Origin: Bacteroidaceae bacterium
Lineage (GTDB): Bacteria > Bacteroidota > Bacteroidia > Bacteroidales > Bacteroidaceae
Reading direction: 5' to 3'
Assembly (NCBI GenBank): GCA_016286165.1
Contig: JAEESE010000008.1
Location: 1 to 64,000, forward strand
Length of the DNA stretch: 64,000 bases
In this document: piece by piece, positions 32,695 through 42,739 of the stretch
Layout: each line of letters begins with the position of its first letter
Position numbering within the stretch: the stretch's first letter is position 1
Made by a program: the position numbers and the translations under genes
Notes under the pieces: generated by a model
Databases searched by the model: none
What the model was told of the DNA's origin: nothing
What the model saw: the letters and a program-made list of their open reading frames with translations, nothing else

Positions 32695-35600
32695 ATGAAA
32701 CAGAGAATCCTGATGTTGCTGCTTGCCCTGATGGCCTTGGGCACAGCCAGACTGTATGCGGCGGAAGCTTATGCGGTTGCCGCATGGGATAGTTTTGATG
32801 CCAACAGGCGTCTTGGCTTGACGTTCTACTACAACAACAACCGTAGCAGTCACGAGAACGCCATTGGCGAGTATGTGTTCTCGCTGAACAGCGGGAGCGA
32901 CAAACCCGAATGGATCTTGGATCGTCCCGGTTTAAATCCTAACGACATCAGCTACGTGCAGTTCGACTCGTCGTTTGCCAACTACAGTCCTACGACCACG
33001 GCGCACTGGTTCGACCACCTGTATGGTCTGGAATCCTTCAGAGGGACTGCTAACCTCAACACCAGCCAGACGACGGATATGTCGTACATGTTTTTCTGTA
33101 CCTGTATAAATGAACTCGACCTGACATGGTTGAATGTGAGCAACGTGACTGACATGAACTACATGCTCGCCGGCTGCAGCAGGACGCAAAGCCTGAATAT
33201 TTCGGGTTGGAACACGTCGAAGGTGACGAATATGAGCCACATGTTCGATGGTTGCAAACTGACGGTCCTCAACCTGACATTCGACACCTCGAGCGTGACG
33301 GATATGAGCTACATGTTTTACCGGTGCGATAATCTGTCATCGCTGACGTTCGGAAGCAGCTGGAGCACGGCCAATGTGGTGAACATGCAATGGATGTTCG
33401 CGGATTGTGAAAACCTGGGCACCCTCAACCTGAACGGCTGGAACACCGCCAAGGTGACGGATATGAGCAACATGTTTTATGGGTGCGATAATCTGTATAC
33501 CCTTTATGTGGACAGTTGGAACACTTCCAGCGTGACCTCTATGTATTGTATGTTCCTGAATTGCGAAGACCTCCTCAGCCTGAACACGAACAGCTGGAAC
33601 ACCGCCAATGTGACGGATATGACCGATATGTTTTATGGATGCAAATCGTTGAAGACGATAACGTGGGGCAGCAACTGGAGCACTGCCAATGTGGAGAGCA
33701 TGTACAATATGTTCAGAAACTGCGAGAACCTCACGCAAAACAGCCTAAGCAACGTGGCTAACTGGAACATCGGCAACGTGACCGATATAAGGGGTATGTT
33801 CGCCAACTGCAAGAAACTCTCCAGCCTTAACCTGAGCAGTTGGAACACCTCGAAGGTGACCACTATGAAGGGCTTGTTTGGCGGCTGCACCAGCCTGGGC
33901 AGCGTGAGCGGCCTGAACAACTGGAACACCGCCGGCGTGACCTCCATGGCCAGCATGTTCGAAGGCTGTAGCAACCTAACGACCGTGGGTGGCCTGACGA
34001 GCCTGAACACAAGCAACGTGACCGACATGAGCAATATGTTCAACGGCTGTGCGGCGCTGCAAGGCGTGAGCGACCTGACATCGTGGAACACCTCAAACGT
34101 GACGGACATGAGCGGCATGTTCCAGGGCTGCAACTCAATTACGAGCCTGAACCTGAGCGGGTGGGACAACCAGGAGCTCACCAAGGTGGAGAATATGTTC
34201 AAGGACTGCAACATCGGCAGCGTCAACCTGAGCGGATGGAATAACCCCCAGCTGACGTCGATATCCGGGCTGTTCATGGGCAGCGGTCTCGGCACCGTAA
34301 ACATGAGCAATTTCGTTGGCCCCGCCTTAACGAACGTCGGCGACCTCTTCCGTAATTGCTACTCACTCTCGGCCGTCGACCTGAGTTCGTGGAACACCCC
34401 CAACATCGCCAACATGAGGCGTATATTCTACGGCTGCCACAGCCTGCAGACCATCAATATGGATGGCTGGAACACAGACCAGGCTACTGATTTTGGCGCT
34501 ATGTTCTATGGCTGCACCAATCTCGCTGCCCTCGACCTGAGTTCGTGGAACACATCTAACGTCACGGATATGGGGGGCATGTTCAATGATTGCGCCATTC
34601 TGAGCGACCTCAACATCAGCAATTGGAATACAGCGAATGTCACTAACACGAATTCCATGTTCGCTGATTGCAAAAGACTCACCGAAATAGACCTGAGCCC
34701 GTGGAACACCGCAAACGTCACCAACATGAACTACATGTTCAAAGGTTGCACAAACCTCACTACAATCTATGTGGGCGAGGGTTGGAGCACAGAGAATGTG
34801 ACGTCCTCTGCTAAGATGTTCGAAGACTGCACGAAACTCGTCGGCGGCTGTGGCACCACCTACACCTCGTGGCATCTCAATCAGGATTACGCCCGCATCG
34901 ACGGCGGCGCTGATGCCCGTGGCTACCTCTCACCCAAGCCATATGTCATCTACGCCAACGGCACGCTTACCTTCTACGCCGACGGCAACCGCGACGCACA
35001 TGCCGAGGAAACCATCTACTACCTCAACTCTGCCATCGAGCCGCCCAGCTGGCTCGAGAAGAAGGACAACATCACGACCGTAGTCTTCGACCCCTCGTTT
35101 GCCAACGTACGCCCCACAAGCGCCAACTCGTGGTTCGGAGAAATGATTCACCTGACGAACATCGACGGACTGGAATACCTGCACACCGACTTCATGACGA
35201 CAATGATCTTCATGTTCTATCGTTGTTCTTCCCTCAGAAGTCTCGACCTCAGCCATTTCAACACCGCTAATGTTGAAAACATGCAGGGAATGTTCGAACT
35301 ATGCTTATCGATGACGCAGTTAGACCTCAGCAGCTTCAACACAAGCAAGGTGACGGACATGCGCAGCATGTTCTACAATTGCAATAATCTGACAACCATC
35401 AGCGTGGGACCGGGGTGGAACACCGACGCCGTGGAGAACTCAGCCTTTATGTTTGAGAACTGCGCGGCCCTGAAGGGCAGCAACGGCACAGCTTACCAGA
35501 GCAGCAACCCCAAGGACAAGACCTATGCCCACATTGATACCGAAGACAACCCCGGCTACCTCTCCGACCAGACGCTGATGGGCATCTATGTGTCCTTCGT

Positions 35601-38600
35601 TCCTGAGACGGGCACCCTCACCTTCCGCCGTGATGTGCGTCGGGGCAGCTTTGGTGACAACGCCTTCGACCTGAATCAGAACGACGAGAATCCCGGCTGG
35701 TATGCCATCCGCAAGGCCGTGCAGCACGTGGTATTCGACTTCTCGTTCAGCGACGTGCACCCGACGACAGCCTACTCGTGGTTCCGTGGCATGAGCAACC
35801 TGACGGACATCAGCGGCATCGAGTACCTCAGTACCGACAGCATCACCAGCATGGAGAGCATGTTCTTCAGCTGCAGCAAGCTGACAACGCTCGACCTGTC
35901 GGCCTTCAACACGTCGCTGGTGCAGAACATGGAGAATATGTTCGGCGGCTGCTCGGCGCTGACTGCCATATACGTAGGTGCAGGCTGGAACACCGAGAAC
36001 GTGACAATGTCGCTCGATATGTTTGAGGGCTGCGCATCGCTGGTGGGCGGCAACGGCACAGCCTACGACGAGAACCACACCGACAAGGAGTATGCCTGCC
36101 TCAACGGCGGCACGGCGATACCCAGCTACCTCACCGACAACCTGCCTCAGGAGCCTTATGCTATCTATAGCGACGGCACCCTCACCTTCTGCTACGACGG
36201 CCTGAAGACCCTGCGCGCCGACACCTACGACCTCAACACGGGCGACGAAGCCCCCGGCTGGCTCGAACACAACGCCGACATCACGCAAGTGGTGTTCGAC
36301 CTGACGTTTGCCAACGCACAGCCCACGAGCACCTACGGCTGGTTCGACAGCATGAGTCAACTCTCCGACATCAGCGGCTTGCAGTACCTCAATACCAGTC
36401 AGGTGACCAATATGGCCTCTATGTTCAACGCCTGCACAGGGCTGACGACCTTGGATTTGGGCTCGTTCGCCACCGCCAACGTCGAGAATATGAGCGCCAT
36501 GTTCAGCGGCTGCTCGGCGCTGACTACCATCTACGCAGGCTCGGGGTGGACCACCGCCTCGGTGACCGAGTCGGATGGCATGTTCGTCGGCTGCACGCAG
36601 CTCGCAGGTGCTGCGGGCACGCAGTTCAATCCCGACAATACGAGTGCCGACTACGCCGTGGTGGACGGCATCAACGACGCTACGGGATATCTCTCCTATA
36701 TGGTCTATGCCACCATCACCCACGCCTACGGCTCAGACATGGTCTACAACTACCTCACATTCTTCTACGACGGTATGCACGCCCAGCGCTCGCTCACGGA
36801 GCCCGTCTACCGCCTGAATACAGGTACCGAAGAGCCTGAATGGTTGGCCAGGGCTGCCGACTTCCACGTTGTGATGTTCGACCCCTCATTCCAGAGCGTA
36901 AAGCCCACCACCACCTACCACTGGTTCCGCGGCATGACCGCCCTCACCACCTTCACCTGTGACAACCTCAACACCAGCGAGGTGACGAACATGAGCGGAA
37001 TGTTTGAGGGCTGCACCGCCCTCACCACCTTCATGCCAAAGGGATGGAATACGGGCAAGGTGACCGACATGAGCAGCATGTTCAAGGACTGCACAGCACT
37101 CACCGACGTGGACATGAGCTCGCTCAACACCGCCCAAGTTGCCAACATGAGCAGTATGTTCCAGGGCTGCACAGCGTTGACAACTCTCGGCCTCAATGCC
37201 TTCGCTACCAGCCACGTCACCAATATGAGCAATATGTTCAACGGCTGCTCGGCACTTACCACCATCTCGGTAGGCGACGACTGGAGCACCGGCGCGGTGA
37301 CAAGCTCGACGGGCATGTTCACCGGCTGCACCAGCATCCGGGGCAGCTCAGGTACAACTTACAATGCCAGCTACACCGACAAGAGTCGTGCCCGCGTGGA
37401 CGGCGGCACCAGCTCGCCCGGCTACCTCTCATATCTCGTGGCAGCACCCTATGCCGCCTACGACGCCGCTACAGGCACCCTTACCTTCTACAACGACCGC
37501 TGGCGCAGCACACGTGGCGAAACATTCAGTATCTCCGACTACCCTGAATGGAGCAGTAAGACCCTCTATCACGTAGTGTTCGACCCGTCGTTCGATACCG
37601 TACGCCCAACCACCACCTTCCAATGGTTCTACGGTAACATCTATTTGGAGGACATCGTCGGAATTGAGTATCTCCACACCGACAACGTAACCAACATGGC
37701 CAACATGTTCTATAACTGTAAGGTACTTACAGAGATAGATGTGAGCCATTTCAATACCAGCAACGTGACTTCGATGAGTGGTATGTTCATGTATTGCCGT
37801 GCTCTCACCACCCTCGACCTTAGCAGCTGGGACACCAATAAAGTGACAAATATGAACAACATGTTCAGAGAGTGTCCTATGTTGGAAACAATCTATGTGG
37901 GCGAAGGGTGGAATACCGACAACGTGACGTCATCTTCCATGATGTTCTATGGCTGCACCCAACTGCATGGCAGCTCATATACACGTTACAACAACAGCAA
38001 CCCCGACGACAAGACTTATGCCCGCGTAGACCAAGGCACAACGCAGCCGGGCTACCTCAGCCTCAAAGCCAAGGCATACGCCTTTGTTTTCGATGGTACG
38101 CTCTTCTTCCGATACGACGGGGACTATAAGCGGCTTGGCCAGGAATACACGCTCTACGACATCAGCGATACAGGCACGACACCTCCCGGATGGGCTGAGC
38201 AAAGTGCCGAAATCACAAGGGTCAGATTCGAGATGAGTTTTAATAAGGCATACCCGACAAGCACCTATATGTGGTTTGCTGACATGCCGAACCTCACAGA
38301 CATCGTCGGTATGGACGAGTATTTGGTCACCGACAGCGTCACGAACATGAGCTATATGTTCTCGGGCTGCAGTAGCCTTACCGAACTCAATTTGATTGAA
38401 TTCAACACACAGCACGTCACCGACATGTCATATATGTTTGCCGGATGCTCAGCATTGACAGAGATAGACCTGTCGGGCTTCGTAGTGCAGCAGGTGACGA
38501 ATATGACCGGCATGTTCCAAGGCTGCAGCAAACTGCAGACCATCAATGTGCGCAGCGACTGGAATCCTTCGGGCGTGTTCAGCGGCACCTCGGCCGACAT

Positions 38601-41600
38601 GTTCGCCGGCTGCTTCGACCTCGTGGGCGAGTACGGCACAGACTACGACGCCTCTCACACCGACATAGAGTATGCCCGACTCGACAGACCGTCGTCGAGC
38701 ACACCGGGTTACCTCACAAGGATGCAGGGCGCCTACGCTAACCTTACGTCAAACACCCTCACCTTCTACTGCGACGACCAGCGCTCGCTGCGCGAAGGTC
38801 TGACCTTCAGCCTGAATACGGGCGATACAGAGCCCGAATGGTATTATAGCAGCTCCGGGCTCGTCATGCACGTCGTCTTCGACCCCTCTTTCGATAACGC
38901 CCGCCCAACGTCAACGGTCTATTGGTTCTCCTACATGCAGAACCTTGAGGACATCGTCGGGATCGAGCATCTGCATACCGACAAGGTGACAGATATGAGC
39001 CAGATGTTCGAAAACTGCAGCAAGCTGACGAGCCTCGACGTGAGCCATTTTGATACACGCAATGTCACTAGCATGCGTAGGATGTTCTATGGCTGCCAGC
39101 GTCTCGAAACTCTGGCCACTGAGGACTGGAACACTCAAAGCCTCAGAAACGCATTTTATATGTTCATGAACTGCACCAGTCTCACGGAACTCAACCTGAG
39201 CGGCTGGAATACCTCCAACCTGCAATACATATCCAACATGTTCTACGGCTGCTCGGCACTGAACACCATCTATGCCGCCGATTGGAACCTGGAAGACATT
39301 ACGAATCACGACACATTCCAGGGATGCACGCAGCTCGCAGGCGGGGCCGGCACGACATACACGGGCTATGAGAGCGCCACAGCCGGCTACGACCACATCG
39401 ACGGCGGCTCCGGCAATCCCGGATTCTTCACCGACCTTTCTCAGCGCGAAGCCTACGCCTACTACTCTGCTGCCGACAGCACCCTCATCTTCTGCTTCGA
39501 CACCAAACGTAGTACACACGCAGAGACATACGACGTGCTGAATACGACAAGCTACCCCGGATGGTATAATAATCGTGCTGACATTACCAACGTGGAGTTC
39601 ATGCCGTCGTTTGCTGCAGTGCAACCCAAGAGTAATTATAGCTGGTTCTCCGGCATGAAAAAGCTGAAGCGTATCGACGGCCTACAATACCTCAACACCA
39701 GCCAGGTGACGTCGATGTACCAAATGTTCAAGGATTGTCAGCTACTGACAAGCCTCGATGTCAGCGGCTTCATCACCGACAATGTGGTATATATGACTGA
39801 TCTATTCAGCGGCTGCTCCGCACTGACCACCCTCGACGTGAGCGGCTTCAACACCTCCAAGGTGACGAATATGAACAACATGTTCAACAATTGTCAGGCA
39901 CTGACTACCCTCGACGTGAGCGGTTTCAACACCGACAAGGTGACCAATATGAATCATATGTTCTACAATTGTCAGGCGCTGACTACCCTCGACGTGAGCG
40001 GCTTCAACACCTCCAAGGTGACGGATATGACTAGTATGTTCTACAATTGCAGAGCATTGACGAGCCTTGATGTGAGCAGCTTCAGCACTGCCAATGTGAC
40101 CAAGATGAGTTATATGTTCTACAATTGTAAGGCGGTGACCGCCCTTGACGTGAGCGGTTTCAACACAGCCAATGTAACCTCTGTGAGTACTATGTTCGGC
40201 GAATGCCAGGCAGTGACCACCCTCGACGTGAGCGGCTTCAATACCGCCAAGATGATCGATATGAGCTTTATGTTTTATGACTGCAAAGCTCTCGAGGCTA
40301 TAGACGTCAGTGCATTCCAAACCGAAAACGTGAAGAGTATGCTTTGGATGTTCGGCCTCTGCGCCAGGTTAACCAACCTCGACTTAAGCAATTTCAATAC
40401 GGGCAATGTTACCAACTTCGGCTCCATGTTCAGCGGCTGCTCCAACCTCACGGAGCTCGACCTGAGCAACTTTGACACTAGCAATGCCACGAACATCAGC
40501 TCCATGTTCAGCGACTGCAACGAACTGACTAGTCTTGACGTCAGCAACTTTGACACCAGCAAGGCAACAAGCCTGAGCAACTTGTTCTACAGATGCAGAA
40601 AACTGACAGAACTCGACTTAAGCACATGGAACACCGCCAACGTAACGAGCTTCAACAACACGTTCAACAACTGCCAGGCGCTGAAGACCATCTATGTAGG
40701 TCCTGAATGGAGTACCAGTGCATCGACAAACTCAAGTTCAATGTTCTACAGCTGCGGCAGCCTCGTTGGAGGTGCCGGCACGACCTACAGCAGCTCGCAC
40801 ATCGATGCGGACTACGCCCACGTCGACGGCGGCATAGACAACCCCGGCTACCTCACCCTCGCTCCTGCACGCGAAGCCTATGCCTGCTACACTGAAGCCG
40901 ATAACACACTCACCTTCTACTACGATATCAAGAAGGAGCAGCGTGAAGGCACGAAGTATGCTCTGCCGTGGACAGAAACTTATCCAGGATGGACCTCAAG
41001 TAATGGCAATGAGACCATCACAACAGTCACCTTCGACAAGTCGTTCGACAAATACCACGGGCTGACCCATACAAGGCGTATGTTCTACAACCTGAAGGCA
41101 CTCGACACAGTCAACAACCTCAATAGGTTGAATACTGAGAACGTGACCGATATGACATCAATGTTTGCTGGTTGTGCGGCCCTGGAAAGCCTTGATGTAT
41201 CGAGCCTGAATACTGAGAACGTTACCATTATGTCGTATATGTTTAATGGCTGTGCGGCCTTGGAAAGCCTTGATGTATCGAGCCTGAATACGGCGAACGT
41301 GACGAAAATGTACAGCATATTTGGAGGTTGCAAGGCACTTACGAGCCTCGATCTGTCGTCATGGAATACTGCAAAGGTGACAGATATGTCATATATGTTC
41401 TCTGGATGTAATGCGCTAAAGAGTATTAATTTCAGTGGCATAAACACCTCGAGCCTGACGAACATGACCTATATGTTTAGCGAGTGTAAGAGTCTAACCG
41501 CTCTCGACCTCAGCTCGTTCAACACAGCAAGCGTAATTTCATTTTCGGGACTGTTCCGCCTCTGCGAGAAGCTGAAAACACTCAGCCTGGGCGCATGGAA

Positions 41601-42570
41601 CACCTCAAACGCCACATCTTTATATGGTATGTTCGACAACTGCAGGAGCCTCACCGCAATCGACGTGAGCAACTGGGATACATCCAAGGTGACGAATATG
41701 ATGTGGACGTTCAACTATTGCGATTCCCTGACCACACTGGACGTGAGCAATTGGAATACCTCAAACGTCACATCGTTCTACCGAATGTTCTGGCGTTGTA
41801 TGAAACTGGATAATCTTGACGTGAGCAGATGGAACACCGAGAACGTAACCAATTTGTACAGTACGTTTGAGTCGTGTGAAAGTCTAACCACTCTCGACGT
41901 GAGCAACTGGAAAACGGACAAGGTGGTAACAACCTATGGTACTTTTGGCGGCTGTAAAAAACTTGAAACCATCGATGTCAGCAACTGGAACACTGAGAAC
42001 GATACAATAATGTCTGCCATGTTCTCGAATTGTACTGCATTGAAAAATCTTGATGTGTCTAAGTTCAAGACATCGAAGGTGACCTCAATGCGCTATATGT
42101 TCAACAACTGCAACCAGCTGACCAGTCTCGACCTGGCAAACTTCAACACAAGTTTGGTAAAGGATATGGAACGGATGTTCTATGGCAGTTCAGCTCTCAC
42201 CACTATCTATTGCAACAATGGCTGGAACACAAATGCGGTGACAAACTCATCGAATATGTTCAGCAGCTGCACATCGCTGGTGGGCGGCAACGGCACGACA
42301 TACAGTCCGAGCCACACCGACAAGGCCTATGCTCACGTCGATGCCGAAGGCAATCCCGGCTACTTCACCTATAAGGCCAACTTGCTGCTCGGCGACGTCA
42401 ACGGAGACGGCAGCATCACCATTGCCGACGTGACAGCCCTCGTCAACATCATCCTCGGCAAGGACACCACAGGACAGTACAACCACGCAGCAGCCGACGT
42501 TAACCGCGACAATAGCATCACCATTGCCGACGTCACAGCACTGGTGAATATCATTCTGGGGAAAAATTAG
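32695..42570 (+). CDS. Giant secreted BspA-like (DUF285 repeat) protein with C-terminal dockerin-like pair
   Basis: The 3291-residue protein starts with a signal peptide (about 1–23, ARLYAAEAY). Ten modules follow, each opening with an AYA…TLTFYYD block and VVFDPSF and closing with YARIDGG…PGYLS. DUF285/BspA leucine-rich units of about 23–26 residues fill the modules (NMSxMFxGCxxLTxLDLSxWNTSxVT). Their number varies widely: the first, ninth and tenth modules hold long runs (module one about 700 residues), the others two to four units. The end (3233–3291) is a dockerin-like pair (DVNGDGSITIADV, DVNRDNSITIADV), as in the 2595-residue protein. It is probably exported and surface-associated, with an adhesive role inferred from the family. 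Several adjacent units are nearly identical at DNA level (39770–40250), pointing to recent unit duplication. A strong terminator follows at 42622. Confidence 0.85.
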   Translation: MKQRILMLLLALMALGTARLYAAEAYAVAAWDSFDANRRLGLTFYYNNNRSSHENAIGEYVFSLNSGSDKPEWILDRPGLNPNDISYVQFDSSFANYSPTTTAHWFDHLYGLESFRGTANLNTSQTTDMSYMFFCTCINELDLTWLNVSNVTDMNYMLAGCSRTQSLNISGWNTSKVTNMSHMFDGCKLTVLNLTFDTSSVTDMSYMFYRCDNLSSLTFGSSWSTANVVNMQWMFADCENLGTLNLNGWNTAKVTDMSNMFYGCDNLYTLYVDSWNTSSVTSMYCMFLNCEDLLSLNTNSWNTANVTDMTDMFYGCKSLKTITWGSNWSTANVESMYNMFRNCENLTQNSLSNVANWNIGNVTDIRGMFANCKKLSSLNLSSWNTSKVTTMKGLFGGCTSLGSVSGLNNWNTAGVTSMASMFEGCSNLTTVGGLTSLNTSNVTDMSNMFNGCAALQGVSDLTSWNTSNVTDMSGMFQGCNSITSLNLSGWDNQELTKVENMFKDCNIGSVNLSGWNNPQLTSISGLFMGSGLGTVNMSNFVGPALTNVGDLFRNCYSLSAVDLSSWNTPNIANMRRIFYGCHSLQTINMDGWNTDQATDFGAMFYGCTNLAALDLSSWNTSNVTDMGGMFNDCAILSDLNISNWNTANVTNTNSMFADCKRLTEIDLSPWNTANVTNMNYMFKGCTNLTTIYVGEGWSTENVTSSAKMFEDCTKLVGGCGTTYTSWHLNQDYARIDGGADARGYLSPKPYVIYANGTLTFYADGNRDAHAEETIYYLNSAIEPPSWLEKKDNITTVVFDPSFANVRPTSANSWFGEMIHLTNIDGLEYLHTDFMTTMIFMFYRCSSLRSLDLSHFNTANVENMQGMFELCLSMTQLDLSSFNTSKVTDMRSMFYNCNNLTTISVGPGWNTDAVENSAFMFENCAALKGSNGTAYQSSNPKDKTYAHIDTEDNPGYLSDQTLMGIYVSFVPETGTLTFRRDVRRGSFGDNAFDLNQNDENPGWYAIRKAVQHVVFDFSFSDVHPTTAYSWFRGMSNLTDISGIEYLSTDSITSMESMFFSCSKLTTLDLSAFNTSLVQNMENMFGGCSALTAIYVGAGWNTENVTMSLDMFEGCASLVGGNGTAYDENHTDKEYACLNGGTAIPSYLTDNLPQEPYAIYSDGTLTFCYDGLKTLRADTYDLNTGDEAPGWLEHNADITQVVFDLTFANAQPTSTYGWFDSMSQLSDISGLQYLNTSQVTNMASMFNACTGLTTLDLGSFATANVENMSAMFSGCSALTTIYAGSGWTTASVTESDGMFVGCTQLAGAAGTQFNPDNTSADYAVVDGINDATGYLSYMVYATITHAYGSDMVYNYLTFFYDGMHAQRSLTEPVYRLNTGTEEPEWLARAADFHVVMFDPSFQSVKPTTTYHWFRGMTALTTFTCDNLNTSEVTNMSGMFEGCTALTTFMPKGWNTGKVTDMSSMFKDCTALTDVDMSSLNTAQVANMSSMFQGCTALTTLGLNAFATSHVTNMSNMFNGCSALTTISVGDDWSTGAVTSSTGMFTGCTSIRGSSGTTYNASYTDKSRARVDGGTSSPGYLSYLVAAPYAAYDAATGTLTFYNDRWRSTRGETFSISDYPEWSSKTLYHVVFDPSFDTVRPTTTFQWFYGNIYLEDIVGIEYLHTDNVTNMANMFYNCKVLTEIDVSHFNTSNVTSMSGMFMYCRALTTLDLSSWDTNKVTNMNNMFRECPMLETIYVGEGWNTDNVTSSSMMFYGCTQLHGSSYTRYNNSNPDDKTYARVDQGTTQPGYLSLKAKAYAFVFDGTLFFRYDGDYKRLGQEYTLYDISDTGTTPPGWAEQSAEITRVRFEMSFNKAYPTSTYMWFADMPNLTDIVGMDEYLVTDSVTNMSYMFSGCSSLTELNLIEFNTQHVTDMSYMFAGCSALTEIDLSGFVVQQVTNMTGMFQGCSKLQTINVRSDWNPSGVFSGTSADMFAGCFDLVGEYGTDYDASHTDIEYARLDRPSSSTPGYLTRMQGAYANLTSNTLTFYCDDQRSLREGLTFSLNTGDTEPEWYYSSSGLVMHVVFDPSFDNARPTSTVYWFSYMQNLEDIVGIEHLHTDKVTDMSQMFENCSKLTSLDVSHFDTRNVTSMRRMFYGCQRLETLATEDWNTQSLRNAFYMFMNCTSLTELNLSGWNTSNLQYISNMFYGCSALNTIYAADWNLEDITNHDTFQGCTQLAGGAGTTYTGYESATAGYDHIDGGSGNPGFFTDLSQREAYAYYSAADSTLIFCFDTKRSTHAETYDVLNTTSYPGWYNNRADITNVEFMPSFAAVQPKSNYSWFSGMKKLKRIDGLQYLNTSQVTSMYQMFKDCQLLTSLDVSGFITDNVVYMTDLFSGCSALTTLDVSGFNTSKVTNMNNMFNNCQALTTLDVSGFNTDKVTNMNHMFYNCQALTTLDVSGFNTSKVTDMTSMFYNCRALTSLDVSSFSTANVTKMSYMFYNCKAVTALDVSGFNTANVTSVSTMFGECQAVTTLDVSGFNTAKMIDMSFMFYDCKALEAIDVSAFQTENVKSMLWMFGLCARLTNLDLSNFNTGNVTNFGSMFSGCSNLTELDLSNFDTSNATNISSMFSDCNELTSLDVSNFDTSKATSLSNLFYRCRKLTELDLSTWNTANVTSFNNTFNNCQALKTIYVGPEWSTSASTNSSSMFYSCGSLVGGAGTTYSSSHIDADYAHVDGGIDNPGYLTLAPAREAYACYTEADNTLTFYYDIKKEQREGTKYALPWTETYPGWTSSNGNETITTVTFDKSFDKYHGLTHTRRMFYNLKALDTVNNLNRLNTENVTDMTSMFAGCAALESLDVSSLNTENVTIMSYMFNGCAALESLDVSSLNTANVTKMYSIFGGCKALTSLDLSSWNTAKVTDMSYMFSGCNALKSINFSGINTSSLTNMTYMFSECKSLTALDLSSFNTASVISFSGLFRLCEKLKTLSLGAWNTSNATSLYGMFDNCRSLTAIDVSNWDTSKVTNMMWTFNYCDSLTTLDVSNWNTSNVTSFYRMFWRCMKLDNLDVSRWNTENVTNLYSTFESCESLTTLDVSNWKTDKVVTTYGTFGGCKKLETIDVSNWNTENDTIMSAMFSNCTALKNLDVSKFKTSKVTSMRYMFNNCNQLTSLDLANFNTSLVKDMERMFYGSSALTTIYCNNGWNTNAVTNSSNMFSSCTSLVGGNGTTYSPSHTDKAYAHVDAEGNPGYFTYKANLLLGDVNGDGSITIADVTALVNIILGKDTTGQYNHAAADVNRDNSITIADVTALVNIILGKN
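42391..42567 (+). other. Dockerin-like double calcium-binding repeat at the C-terminus of the second BspA-like protein
   Basis: Two D-x-N-x-D-x-S-I-T-I-A-D-V loops, each followed by TALVNIILGK, are joined by a linker containing DTTGQYNHAAA. The second loop has Asn where Gly is usual (DVNRDNS). It is nearly superimposable on 16403–16573. Confidence 0.8.
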
Positions 42571-42621
42571 AGAGTGGCCTCACCCCAAAAGAGAGGGGAG
42601 ATAAAGTCCTATAGTTACAAG

Positions 42622-42657
42622 AAGGGGCGGCGCTATGTGAAGCGTCGCCCCTTTTTT
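42622..42657 (+). terminator. Terminator of the second BspA-like gene
   Basis: AAGGGGCGGCGCT(atgtga)AGCGTCGCCCCTT forms a strong GC-rich stem followed by TTTTT, 50 bp after the stop codon. Confidence 0.8.
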
Positions 42658-42739
42658 GACGTTGACCTTGACGGGTTAAAAGTTAATAGTTAATCTCTAA
42701 ACGCTGACAACCAGCCTTAATCTTTAATCCTTAATCCAA

